Shown: positions 1 through 7,693 of the stretch, in pieces
How the letters are laid out: each line of letters starts with the position of its first letter
Position numbering within the stretch: the stretch's first letter is position 1
Source: Kiritimatiellia bacterium
Lineage (GTDB): Bacteria; Verrucomicrobiota; Kiritimatiellia; CAIVKH01
DNA length: 64,000 nt
Assembly: GCA_025054615.1 (NCBI GenBank)
Contig: JANWZO010000014.1
Location: 1-64,000, forward strand
Direction: 5' to 3'
Translations under genes and position numbers: made by a program
Notes under the pieces: model-generated
Told to the model about the DNA's origin: nothing
Database searches by the model: none
The model's input: the letters and a program-made list of their open reading frames with translations, nothing else

Positions 1-215
1 GAGTCAGTCTTGCCGTGGGGGATGGCGATACCGTTTTGAAGGCCGGTCGACATTTTCCGCTCTCGCTCAAGGACGGTCTTCAGAGCCGCCTTTCGGTCCT
101 TGACGCGGCCGGCGCGCACAAGAACGTCAATCAGCTCTTCGATAATTCCTTCTTTTGTGGTCGCTTTGAGCGCCAACACGATGGTGTCTTTGGACAATAC
201 CCGTTTCGGGTTCAT
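1..215 (-). CDS. PTS EIIA (PtsN/fructose-type) domain protein, 3' end outside window
   Basis: The minus-strand frame opens with ATG at 215 and stays open to the window edge, so only the first ~71 residues are visible. It reads MNPKRVLSKDTIVLALKATT and later MSTGLQNGIAIPHGKTD. The IPHGKT segment is the phosphorylatable-histidine motif of EIIA domains of the fructose/nitrogen (PtsN) type. An AAAGGA Shine-Dalgarno lies 8 bases upstream. No EIIB or EIIC is visible. A second EIIA gene, fused to a DNA-binding domain, lies at 1622-2383, so a regulatory rather than sugar-transport role is plausible (inference). Whether this protein is a lone EIIA or part of a larger one cannot be seen. Confidence 0.85.
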   Translation of the reverse strand, partial: MNPKRVLSKDTIVLALKATTKEGIIEELIDVLVRAGRVKDRKAALKTVLERERKMSTGLQNGIAIPHGKTD

Positions 216-413
216 GTCGAGTCCTTTTGAAGGCGCTCATCTTTACGGTACACCTTTCACGGGGTCAATCCGCAAAGAATCGGCTTTCTTCTCGGAGACC
301 CTGGCATGGCAAGGAGAACGTCTCGCGTGGCCTTCGCGGCGTCACGCGCAAAAAAATCGCGATGGTCGGGGCCGTAGGGATGCGGGAGTGGAGAGAATCT
401 CGCGCTGGCGGCT

Positions 414-1406
414 TTATTCGCCATCATCCTCAAGGGGTCGCTCAAACCACACGAGGCGGTTCCGGAAGTCGAAGGTGACCTTGTATTTAGACAGAATCCC
501 TCGGCCGATCCGCGGATATTCGATTTCCCCGAGTCCTGCGTCGAGAGAGGGCGTGACCTCTACGTTGGACAGAACAAGATCGCCGATTGAAAGTCGGCGT
601 ATTATTGGGTCTTTAGGCTCGCTCATGGTCACCTGAAAATCTCCGCCCGTGTCCAGAATGAATGTGACCGGCTCACCCGCGATGGTGCCCTCCACCCCAA
701 GGGCGCCGCGAACCTCGAGCAGTTTGACCTTTTCGATTAATCGGTCCTCCGGCGCCCCTGGGAAGGGCATTCCGCTGGCGAAAACGGCGAGCCGCCCGGG
801 AAAATCCAACGTTGTGAAGCTGAAAGCGCGCATGAATGGCACGCCGAGCACGAGGTCTGGGGTGGGGGACTGGATCCACCTCGCTAGCGGACCGATCGAC
901 CCATGCGCCGCCCGGATGAAAAGAATGCTATTGTCCACCTGGACCGATCCAAGAGTGAGGCGTGGCAACAAAGCGGCATAGCCGCTGATTTCGTCGTAAA
1001 CATGCGCAGGATTGGCCTCATACGGCGCTGAACCCGCCAGGGGTGTCATCGCGAACTGGGCGGCGCGTTTCAAGGAGATCCAATTTTCCCTCGCGGCGGT
1101 GTCGAGAAGGGCAACAGCACGGATGTCGCCTCTCGCGCCGACGGCGATAAGGGGCACGCGAGATGATTTATCGCCTGCAAATGAGAGAACCGCCACCTGT
1201 TCCGGCCGAACGCGGTGAGCGCCTGCGAACAGGGGTCCCCGTTCCGTGGTGTAGACCGTCAGGCCAAAGGCCTGTGGGGGGCGCGCTTTTTTGAAAAGGG
1301 CGCGTATTTGTTCGGGACTTAACGGTCCGGTCGGCTCCTCTTTCGGAAGAGGAGTTACACAGCCGTTGCACATGAGAACTGCAAACAAGGCGAGAATTCG
1401 GCGCAT
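414..1406 (-). CDS. Secreted aspartyl-protease-like lipoprotein
   Basis: About 330 residues from the ATG at 1406. I chose this start because an N-terminal hydrophobic signal follows (MRRILALFAVLMCNGC) with a lipobox-like Cys at residue 16; an upstream ATG at 1460 would put 18 residues before it. Two retropepsin-like halves are visible: a degenerate LLDTAAREN near residue 102 and a canonical ILDTGGDF near residue 252. The C-terminus (GRGILSKYKVTFDF) resembles the end of such domains. Bacterial aspartyl-protease-like proteins of this kind are exported, but few substrates are known. The first DTG motif is altered, so activity may need a dimer or be lost. Substrate unknown. Confidence 0.65.
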   Translation of the reverse strand: MRRILALFAVLMCNGCVTPLPKEEPTGPLSPEQIRALFKKARPPQAFGLTVYTTERGPLFAGAHRVRPEQVAVLSFAGDKSSRVPLIAVGARGDIRAVALLDTAARENWISLKRAAQFAMTPLAGSAPYEANPAHVYDEISGYAALLPRLTLGSVQVDNSILFIRAAHGSIGPLARWIQSPTPDLVLGVPFMRAFSFTTLDFPGRLAVFASGMPFPGAPEDRLIEKVKLLEVRGALGVEGTIAGEPVTFILDTGGDFQVTMSEPKDPIIRRLSIGDLVLSNVEVTPSLDAGLGEIEYPRIGRGILSKYKVTFDFRNRLVWFERPLEDDGE

Positions 1407-1493
1407 GTGGCGAGAGTACTCTTGGGAAGCGCTAAAAAACAAGCCTGCCGCCCGGATCATCGCGGGGGATTAGCGGATGGTCCTCATCGACAG

Positions 1494-1521
1494 TTGACTT
1501 TTGGACGGTAGTCACTAACCT
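1494..1521 (+). promoter_or_regulatory. Candidate sigma-70 promoter for tRNA-Thr
   Basis: TTGACT (1494-1499) and TAACCT (1516-1521) are separated by 16 bp, placing a start site just before the tRNA 5' end at 1535. The -10 match is only moderate. Confidence 0.4.
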
Positions 1522-1534
1522 ACACACTACGGAT

Positions 1535-1610
1535 GCCAACGTAGCTCAGCTGGCAGAGCAGCGCATTCGTAATGCGCAGGTCGTCGGTTCGAATCCGTCC
1601 GTTGGCTCCA
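1535..1610 (+). tRNA. tRNA-Thr(CGU)
   Basis: Full cloverleaf. The acceptor stem GCCAACG pairs with CGTTGGC, and the D stem is GCTC/GAGC. The anticodon stem GCGCA/TGCGC encloses loop TTCGTAA with anticodon CGU. The T-arm contains GGTTCGAATCC and a CCA end is encoded. It reads the threonine codon ACG. A T-rich stretch (CGTTTTTTTA) follows immediately and the next gene starts at 1622. Confidence 0.95.
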
Positions 1611-1621
1611 CGTTTTTTTAT

Positions 1622-2383
1622 ATGGGTAAAACATCAACATCTGCGGGTGCGAAAACCACCCGCGTTCCTCATCGAATCTTCAATTTGTACGAGGTCGCCG
1701 ATTACCTTCACCTCTCGCGAGCGGATGTCGAAAGGCTCGTGCGGGATAATGAAATCCCGTACCAAAAACGCGGCGAAAAGCTCGTGTTCATTCGCAGCGA
1801 GATTGACGAGTGGGCGTCGAAACGGATCATCGGCTCGAAAAAGGGGGAGATCGACGAGGAACGATACACTCCACGTCCCAAGCCGCACAACCTCGACCGC
1901 CAGCATGCGATCATTCCCGAATTGCTAAAGGTCGAATATATCAACCCTGCGCTAAAGTCGAAGACCAAGGCCGCCGTCATCAACGATATGGTTGCGCTGG
2001 CGGACAAGACAGGTCTTCTGCTCCAGAAGGCGGACCTGCTGAAGAGCCTCAAGGAACGTGAACAGATGTGTTCGACGGCGCTCGCGGGGGGAATCGCCCT
2101 GCTCCACCCGCGGACGCACCAGCCTTACATGTTTGAGGATTCTTTCCTCGTTTTTGGGCGAACCGTCCAGCCCGTGCCCTACGGCGCGCCGGACGGCATG
2201 ATGACGGACCTCTTTTTTCTGGTCTGCTGTCAGGAGGACAAGATTCACTTGCATGTCCTCGCCCGACTTTGCGTGCTGTGTTACCAAACCACCCTTCTGA
2301 TCGATCTCCGCGAGGCGGAAACGGCCGAGGAAATGTATAACCTGCTGATCAGCGCCGAGCAGGAGATCATCAAGGATATGTAG
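1622..2383 (+). CDS. Excisionase-type HTH domain fused to PTS EIIA domain
   Basis: 253 residues. The N-terminal ~20-75 is a MerR/excisionase-like helix-turn-helix (LYEVADYLHLSRADVERLV, then EIPYQKRGEKLVFIRSEIDEW). The C-terminal ~100-253 is an EIIA fold of the PtsN type. The usual IPHGK active site reads ALLHPRTH here, with the histidine kept. Chlamydiae carry a similar PtsN paralogue with an HTH domain, usually beside a plain PtsN; the plain EIIA at 1-215 may be the partner here. A phosphorylation-sensing DNA-binding regulator is the likely role (inference). It starts 11 bases after tRNA-Thr. Targets are unknown. Confidence 0.8.
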   Translation: MGKTSTSAGAKTTRVPHRIFNLYEVADYLHLSRADVERLVRDNEIPYQKRGEKLVFIRSEIDEWASKRIIGSKKGEIDEERYTPRPKPHNLDRQHAIIPELLKVEYINPALKSKTKAAVINDMVALADKTGLLLQKADLLKSLKEREQMCSTALAGGIALLHPRTHQPYMFEDSFLVFGRTVQPVPYGAPDGMMTDLFFLVCCQEDKIHLHVLARLCVLCYQTTLLIDLREAETAEEMYNLLISAEQEIIKDM

Positions 2384-2539
2384 AGGATCCAGTGCTCGAC
2401 CGCCGCACCGCCAGGCGGTTGAAGTTCGCGAGGATCAACCTCAAACACGCTGCCGGCGGTATCATGGGCATCGCCATGCGGGAAAGCTCGCGCCGAGCCC
2501 ACTTGCCGGAAATGCGTGGCGGGAGTACCGTTCCCGCTC

Positions 2540-3112
2540 ATGCGTTCGATCACGACAAAGGTGGGTGACCGCGGCACCACATTCCTTTTTTCCGGAGAAG
2601 AGGTGCCCAAAGATTCGCCCCGTACCATGGCCTATGGCGACCTCGATGAATTGGTCAGCGCCCTCGGCCTCGCGCGATGTCATGTCGAGTCGGAAGAAAT
2701 CAAAAACGACATTCTGTTGATTCAACGCGATCTCTTCACGGTGGGCGCCGAATTGGCGACCGCGGTCGACCACGTCAATCTTCTGAAACAGCGGATTGGC
2801 GAGGCGGAACTTAGCGAGTTTGAGTCGCGCAGGTCTTCTCTCGAGGCGCGTATCCGGATGCCCGACGGATTCATCATCCCAGGTGGCAGCGGTTCGCGCG
2901 GCGCGGCCTTCCTCGATTTTGCCCGAGCCATCGCCCGCAGACTTGAGCGGCGGGCCGTTCGTTTGCAACGGGCGGGGCTGATCGACAACCGCCATCTGCT
3001 CATCTGGCTGAACCGGCTATCGGACTACCTGTGGCTGCTCGCGCGGCTGGAGGAAGGAGAATCCCTGTCGTTGAGGGAGTTGCGCAAGCGCAAGGATTTG
3101 CAGGGCACATGA
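2540..3112 (+). CDS. ATP:cob(I)alamin adenosyltransferase, PduO type
   Basis: 190 residues from ATG 2540 (MRSITTKVGDRGTTFLFSG), chosen because family similarity begins at this KVGDxG segment. This cytosolic family transfers adenosyl from ATP to cob(I)alamin to make coenzyme B12. Visible PduO-type hallmarks are TKxGDxGTT at the N-terminus, the mid-protein PGG (IIPGGSGSRGAAFLDFARA) and RRLERRAVRL followed by LIWLNRLSDYLW. It overlaps murB by the tetranucleotide ATGA (3109-3112), so the two are probably co-translated. No other B12 gene is in the window, so salvage or cofactor activation is a reasonable guess. Confidence 0.9.
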   Translation: MRSITTKVGDRGTTFLFSGEEVPKDSPRTMAYGDLDELVSALGLARCHVESEEIKNDILLIQRDLFTVGAELATAVDHVNLLKQRIGEAELSEFESRRSSLEARIRMPDGFIIPGGSGSRGAAFLDFARAIARRLERRAVRLQRAGLIDNRHLLIWLNRLSDYLWLLARLEEGESLSLRELRKRKDLQGT

Positions 3113-4044
3113 AGACGTACGAACCGGGTGCAGCGCGGCGCACCAAAGGGCCCCGCCTTGCCAATTACACGACGTTCCGGTTGGGCGGGCCCTGCCGCGG
3201 CCTGTTCAACTGTGCGACTCGCACCGAGCTTTTGAGGGCGGTCAACCAGCTCGGCGAGAAGGGGGAGCCGTTTGTTCTGATCGGGGGAGGCTCCAACTTA
3301 CTGGTCAGCGACCGAGGCATGGATACCCATGTGATCCGTTTTTACAGCGAAAAACCGGTCATCGCGCGCCAGGGCAATGAACTCACAGTTCAGGCGTCCA
3401 CGAAGCTGGACGACCTCGTGTCATTCACAGTCTTCAATGGTCTGGACGGATTGGTGTATTGCTCGGGAATTCCCGGCACCGTTGGCGGCGCGATTGTGGG
3501 AAATGCCGGCGCATTCGGCGAGCAAATTGGCGACCGGATTCTCTCCGTCACGGTCATGGACCGGGATGGCGAGGAAAGAGAGTTGAAGGCTGATGAATTG
3601 GGCTTCGGATACCGCCGCTCGGCGCTGGCTGATTCCGACGTGATTGTGGTATCGGCCCGGCTTCGCCTGCGGCCAGGCGACCGCGAACGACTGCGAATCC
3701 AGCGCCAGGAGATTCTGGCGATCCGAGCCGCCAAGCATCCCGATTGGACCCGCATTCCGACAGCCGGCAGTTTTTTCAAAAATATTGAACCGACGTCGAA
3801 AGCTGGCCGGAGGCAGGCCGCGGGCTGGTATCTGGAACAGGCGGGCGCCAAATCACTGCGCGTGGGCGGCGCCCGCACCTATGAGAAACACGCGAACATC
3901 ATCATCGCCGAGCGCGGATGCACGGCGGCGGACGTTCTCGAGCTGTCGCGCCAAATGGCTGCGCTTGTGAAGGAACGGTTCGGCATCGAACTTCAGCGGG
4001 AGGTCCGTCTTCTCGGCGACTGGGGGGAAAACCGGCCCAACTAA
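3109..4044 (+). CDS. murB: UDP-N-acetylenolpyruvoylglucosamine reductase
   Basis: 311 residues from the ATG that overlaps the previous stop. MurB is a cytosolic FAD enzyme that reduces UDP-GlcNAc-enolpyruvate to UDP-MurNAc for peptidoglycan. Seen: NYTTFRLGG near the N-terminus, FAD-binding IGGGSNLLV, SGIPGTVGGAIVGNAGAFG, GYRRSAL, the catalytic-serine segment AGSFFKN, YEKHANIII, and a C-terminal LQREVRLLG carrying the conserved glutamate. Length fits the shorter type II-like enzymes. It sits between a cobalamin adenosyltransferase and a flavin reductase, with no other mur genes nearby. Confidence 0.95.
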   Translation: MKTYEPGAARRTKGPRLANYTTFRLGGPCRGLFNCATRTELLRAVNQLGEKGEPFVLIGGGSNLLVSDRGMDTHVIRFYSEKPVIARQGNELTVQASTKLDDLVSFTVFNGLDGLVYCSGIPGTVGGAIVGNAGAFGEQIGDRILSVTVMDRDGEERELKADELGFGYRRSALADSDVIVVSARLRLRPGDRERLRIQRQEILAIRAAKHPDWTRIPTAGSFFKNIEPTSKAGRRQAAGWYLEQAGAKSLRVGGARTYEKHANIIIAERGCTAADVLELSRQMAALVKERFGIELQREVRLLGDWGENRPN

Positions 4045-4077
4045 GGGATCGGACAGGATTTGCAGGCCGACCTAGCG

Positions 4078-4761
4078 ATGGATCCTCGCGACGAAATTCG
4101 ATCCGTGGTTTCTGTCCGAAATATTGGGCCGGATATATTCGTGATCGAACTGGAACGCCGCGGCCTGGAATTCACCCCCGGCGACTGCATGGCCCTCTAC
4201 GCCGGTGATGGCCGCGTATCGAGGCCGTACAGCATCGCGTCGGGGACGCAGGAACCGGTCCTAAGGTTCATTATTCGGCGAATGCCGGGCGGCGATGTGA
4301 GTCCATTTTTGTGCGCCCGTCAGCCGGGCGACGTCGTCCGCGCGAGCGCTCCGTTCGGCTGGTTCCGACCCGGAGCCCATGCCGCCATACGGCCGTTCGT
4401 TTTTATGGCGACAGGGACAGGGATCGCCCCCTTCCTCGCCTATTTGCGCTCGCCGGGAGCTCGGCGGCCTGCCGCATTTCGATACGGTTGCCGACTCGGA
4501 GTGGACCTCGTCGATGCAGATTGGTTGCGGGACACATGGGGAGCGGAATGCTTCGTCTCGCGCGAGGACATTAACGGCTGTCGCCGAGGCCGGATAACGG
4601 AATGCATGGAGGAATTGCCGGTTGGCAATCTCGATTACTATCTATGCGGACTAGATGCGATGATTGACGAGGTCGGCCGTTTTTTGCAGGAACGCGGCGT
4701 GCCATTGACACAGATTCATCGGGAATGCTTCTTTAATGCACAATTTTCGGCCGAGCGATGA
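4078..4761 (+). CDS. Ferredoxin-NADP reductase-like FAD/NAD(P) oxidoreductase
   Basis: About 227 residues from ATG 4078; an in-frame TTG at 4060 is the alternative start, and the signals do not clearly decide. The fold is that of ferredoxin-NADP+ reductases: an N-terminal FAD barrel with RPYSIAS (the RxYS flavin motif), then a nucleotide-binding half with ATGTGIAPFLAYL and DYYLCGLDAMIDEVGRFL. No [2Fe-2S] or globin domain is attached, so the electron acceptor is unknown; flavodoxin, ferredoxin or a dioxygenase partner are possible. It overlaps the next gene by ATGA (4758-4761). Confidence 0.8.
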   Translation: MDPRDEIRSVVSVRNIGPDIFVIELERRGLEFTPGDCMALYAGDGRVSRPYSIASGTQEPVLRFIIRRMPGGDVSPFLCARQPGDVVRASAPFGWFRPGAHAAIRPFVFMATGTGIAPFLAYLRSPGARRPAAFRYGCRLGVDLVDADWLRDTWGAECFVSREDINGCRRGRITECMEELPVGNLDYYLCGLDAMIDEVGRFLQERGVPLTQIHRECFFNAQFSAER

Positions 4762-5441
4762 AGTGGCTGCTGACATACCCCGAAGATGGGCCCTCGGTGG
4801 CCCGCTACAAGGCATTTGTCGAAGCGTGCGGCGCTGAACCGCATATGATCGATTCGAATTATAAACACCCCGGATCCCTGGACGAGTTCGCGGCCCTCCT
4901 GTTACCCGGTGGAGGCGACGTTGAACCTTCTCGCTACGGGGATTCTTGGAGGCATCCGACGGTGTACGGGGTCCACCCGCCGCGCGATGAGCTTGAAATC
5001 CGACTCATTCGCGAATTCCTCGACATGGGACGGCCGATTTTCGGCATCTGTCGCGGAATCCAAATCCTGAACGTGTTCTTTGGCGGCGGTCTCATTCAAC
5101 ATGTCCCAGACGTCGTGCCCACCGACGTCGAACGGCACGAGAAGGTCGAAAGCTACGACGAGGTTCACGCGTTGAAAGCCGACCCATCCACCCGTTTGGG
5201 CGCCGCCTTTGCGGACGTCGTGGAAACCAATAGCGCCCATCACCAGGCTATCGATCCCGATCGGCTGGGCAGCGGGCTCGTGGTTGCCGCAGTCAGTGGC
5301 GCCGGAATTATAGAAGCCGTCGAATCGGTGGATCCAAACTTGCGGATTTCTGCCGTCCAATGGCATCCGGAACGTCTCAATCCGGACCACCCGGCGGCCG
5401 CGCGGCTCGTGGATCACTGGCGTAGCTACCTCATCGACTGA
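4758..5441 (+). CDS. Class I glutamine amidotransferase (peptidase C26-like)
   Basis: 227 residues. The nucleophile elbow GICRGIQILN contains the catalytic cysteine, and a later QWHPERL supplies the His-Glu pair. LLPGGGDVEPSRYG and the overall length fit the gamma-glutamyl-GABA hydrolase (PuuD-like, peptidase C26) family, which cleaves gamma-glutamyl bonds in small molecules. No putrescine pathway genes are nearby, so the real substrate is open. Start ATG overlaps the upstream reductase stop, suggesting co-translation. Its stop faces rlmD convergently at 15 bases. Confidence 0.75.
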   Translation: MKWLLTYPEDGPSVARYKAFVEACGAEPHMIDSNYKHPGSLDEFAALLLPGGGDVEPSRYGDSWRHPTVYGVHPPRDELEIRLIREFLDMGRPIFGICRGIQILNVFFGGGLIQHVPDVVPTDVERHEKVESYDEVHALKADPSTRLGAAFADVVETNSAHHQAIDPDRLGSGLVVAAVSGAGIIEAVESVDPNLRISAVQWHPERLNPDHPAAARLVDHWRSYLID

Positions 5442-5456
5442 CGTTTGCGATTCTCT

Positions 5457-6890
5457 CTATCCCGCCAGATTAAGCGGAGCCACGCATTCGATGTGGCCCG
5501 TCTGGGGAAATAAATCGACCGGCTGAACTGATCCAAGTCGATAGAGTCCATCGGCGCACAATTCACGGACATCCCTCGCTAGAGTTGCCGGATTGCAGCT
5601 CACATACACAATTCGATGGGGCTTCAAGGCCCTCAGCCCGGCTACAACTCGGGGATGAAGTCCTGCGCGGGGCGGGTCGACAACCACGACATCGGGAAAT
5701 GGAACGTCCGGAAGCGCGCGTATCGCCGCGGTAAAATCCTTCAAATCCACTGCGAGAAATTCGGCATTCCCGATCCCGTTCAACCTGGCATTCGCTTCCG
5801 CGTCGCGAATGGAAGCCGCTTCAACCTCAAATCCAAGAACGCGGCGGCAATGTGGCGCCAGCCACAGGCCAATGGTTCCCGTTCCACAATAAAGATCGAA
5901 AACGACCTCATGGCCCGTCAGCCCCGCTGATTTCAGCACCTCGCCATACAACCGTTCCGCCTGGACGGTGTTCGTTTGAAAGAAAGAAGTCGGTGATATT
6001 TCAAAGTACAGGTTCCCCAGCCGCTCGCGAATCACCCCGCGCCCGCGGACCACGATATCACGGTCACCGCGGGCCACGGTGTTGCGCCGTGTGGTAATTC
6101 CGTTGACCAGTGTGGTCAGCGCCCCGCCCAGTTTTGCTTCCAGAAATGCGTCAAAATCAGCCATGAGGCGGGGATCGTGCTCCGACGTGATGAGGTAAAC
6201 CATCGTCTCGTCCGTGCCGACAGCATGGCGAATCACGAGATTTCGTAAAAACCCCACATGCCGCCGCGTGTCATAAGCGCTCAGATTTCGCTCAAGGCCG
6301 AACTCGCGAGTCAGGTCCAACACGCGGTTCATGAATGGGGTCGCCAGTAGGCATGTGCCGATGTCGATTACCTTGTCGAAACGTCCGGGGGCGTGAAATC
6401 CAAGTGCGTAATCATGCCGGGCGGCTGACGATTCCCGCCCCAGCTCGGAGGGCGGGATGAAGCGGCGATTTCCAAAGGAAAATTCAATTTTGTTCCGGTA
6501 GGCGTAGGGGAGCGGCGAGGGGAGGGGATCCAAAACCACGTGTCCGGAGATCCCGCCGATATGTGCCAGCGCGTCCTCAACAAATTTTCGTTTGATCCGC
6601 AGTTGCTCGGCATAATCGACATGCTGCCACTTGCAGCCGCCGCACACGCCAAAATGGACGCAAGGCGGCGTGATTCGGCTGGGCGAGGGGTCCAGCACCT
6701 CAACGAGCCTTGCCTCGAGATAATTCGGCTTGATTTTCGTCACTTCGGCAGCCACCCGGTCGCCAACGGCCGCCGGTCCACTCACGAACATCGCCATACC
6801 GTCGGCCAGGCGGCCGAAACAGCGATCTCCATCCCCCATGTCGGACAGGACCACCTCAATGCGCTGACGCTTTCTATACGTCGTTGTCAT
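5457..6890 (-). CDS. rlmD: 23S rRNA (uracil-C5)-methyltransferase, RlmD/RumA family
   Basis: 477 residues. Domains in order: an N-terminal TRAM RNA-binding domain; a [4Fe-4S] cysteine cluster (CVHFGVCGGCKWQH and a later single Cys); and a SAM-binding Rossmann methyltransferase with DLYCGTGTIGLWL and VVDPPRAGLHP. The catalytic loop VSCNPATLARD carries the nucleophilic cysteine. The family makes m5U in 23S rRNA (U1939, or U747 for RlmC) or tRNA m5U54. Assignment among these rests on overall similarity only, so the exact target is uncertain. Transcribed alone leftward; the intergenic region upstream holds palindrome array 1. Confidence 0.85.
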   Translation of the reverse strand: MTTTYRKRQRIEVVLSDMGDGDRCFGRLADGMAMFVSGPAAVGDRVAAEVTKIKPNYLEARLVEVLDPSPSRITPPCVHFGVCGGCKWQHVDYAEQLRIKRKFVEDALAHIGGISGHVVLDPLPSPLPYAYRNKIEFSFGNRRFIPPSELGRESSAARHDYALGFHAPGRFDKVIDIGTCLLATPFMNRVLDLTREFGLERNLSAYDTRRHVGFLRNLVIRHAVGTDETMVYLITSEHDPRLMADFDAFLEAKLGGALTTLVNGITTRRNTVARGDRDIVVRGRGVIRERLGNLYFEISPTSFFQTNTVQAERLYGEVLKSAGLTGHEVVFDLYCGTGTIGLWLAPHCRRVLGFEVEAASIRDAEANARLNGIGNAEFLAVDLKDFTAAIRALPDVPFPDVVVVDPPRAGLHPRVVAGLRALKPHRIVYVSCNPATLARDVRELCADGLYRLGSVQPVDLFPQTGHIECVAPLNLAG

Positions 6891-7305
6891 CCTTCAGCGG
6901 GGTTCCTTATACCGCCGCGATTGCGCCGCTCCAACCCGCAAACCGAATGAAAAGTCGATGTCTCGGCACCGCGCGGCATTTTCCGATGCGCATGCGGACA
7001 GCCTTCGCCAGCCGCCCCTCGCTTTTTCCATGGAATGGAAAAACGTTTGTACAAATTTCCATGGAATGGAAAACCGCACGTCAAATTTTCCATGGCATGG
7101 AAAAACCATCGTGCTCGTTTTCCATCGCATGGAAATTTCGCTGTTTGCGAAAATGGTGGTTCTGGCACCGACTTTGGAGCTGAGCTGGGGCAAGATGCGG
7201 GATGGGTTTGGTGAACCCGCCGGATTGTGGCTTGCTCGGCGTTCCGTGCCAAAGCTAGATTCCTAGACGGCGGGTGGGCCTCCCACCTCGGCCGGACAGA
7301 GCGAG
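6891..7305. other. Divergent intergenic region rlmD/crcB with palindrome array
   Basis: 415 bases between the divergent starts of rlmD and crcB. The only clear structure is the four-unit palindrome array at 7023-7135. I saw no convincing -35/-10 pair. A fluoride riboswitch before crcB was considered and not supported. Confidence 0.7.
7023..7135. repeat. Array 1: four TTTCCAT-NNN-ATGGAAA palindromes, 31-32 bp period
   Basis: Four near-perfect palindromes with arms of 7-9 bp and a 3-base centre: 7023-7043 (centre GGA), 7056-7072 (GGA), 7086-7104 (GGC), 7119-7135 (CGC). Centre positions 7033, 7064, 7095 and 7127 give spacings of 31, 31 and 32 bp, about three turns of B-DNA. The 12-14 base spacers are not obviously alike. 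The same element recurs at 25097-25257. Similar units elsewhere in the window were not found by eye. Confidence 0.9.
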
Positions 7306-7683
7306 ATGGATAAAGTGTTGCTGGTTTTTATCGGCGGTGGACTGGGGTCGCTCGCACGTTTCGGAACGGCTGTGCTCTCGGCGCGATGGTTCGGCACCTC
7401 ATTTCCATGGGGTACAGCGATTGTGAATTTGGCCGGATGCTTTCTCATAGGACTCGTTTACGGGATTGCGGAAAGGACCTCATGGATTGGCCCCGGAGCC
7501 CGCCTGTTCGTCATGACGGGCTTTCTGGGCGGCCTGACGACCTTCTCGGCGTTTGCTGTGGAAAGCGTTGCCGCAGGCCGGCAAAGCGGCGCCGGCGCGC
7601 TGCTTTTGAATGTACTGATCAATAATGTAGGGGGCTTGGCGTTGGCGGCCGCCGGGATCCTGGCCGCCAAATGGGTGCGGTGA
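7306..7683 (+). CDS. crcB: Fluoride exporter CrcB/Fluc
   Basis: 125 residues with four predicted membrane helices. Fluc proteins are small dual-topology F- channels that work as dimers in the inner membrane. Hallmarks present: GGGLGSLARF near the N-terminus, GTAIVNLAGCFLIG with the conserved Asn in helix 2, and GFLGGLTTFSAF with the phenylalanine-box region in helix 3. It is 10 bases ahead of a DUF190-CBS gene, a frequent companion, which supports an anion-stress role. Confidence 0.92.
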   Translation: MDKVLLVFIGGGLGSLARFGTAVLSARWFGTSFPWGTAIVNLAGCFLIGLVYGIAERTSWIGPGARLFVMTGFLGGLTTFSAFAVESVAAGRQSGAGALLLNVLINNVGGLALAAAGILAAKWVR

Positions 7684-7693
7684 ACAGGGCCCC

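Noticed and set aside
2384-2539. Cobalamin riboswitch before the adenosyltransferase
   Set aside because: Fragments such as GCCATGCGGGAAAGC and CCGAGCCCAC faintly recall the B12 box, but the conserved core blocks are incomplete. A covariance-model search would decide.
7023-7135. CRISPR array
   Set aside because: The repeats are palindromes of 17-21 bp with 12-14 base spacers and vary in arm length and centre. No cas genes lie nearby.
6884-7266. Several ORFs on both strands through array 1, with hexapeptides such as FHGMEN, FPWHGK and FSMEWK
   Set aside because: The 31-32 bp period is not a multiple of three, so the same palindrome is read in rotating frames. They are translations of the repeat, not proteins. 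The same applies to ORFs across 25037-25450.
7150-7305. Fluoride riboswitch before crcB
   Set aside because: GGGATGGG and later GC-rich pieces are present, but the pseudoknot and conserved 3' block are not. A covariance-model search would decide.
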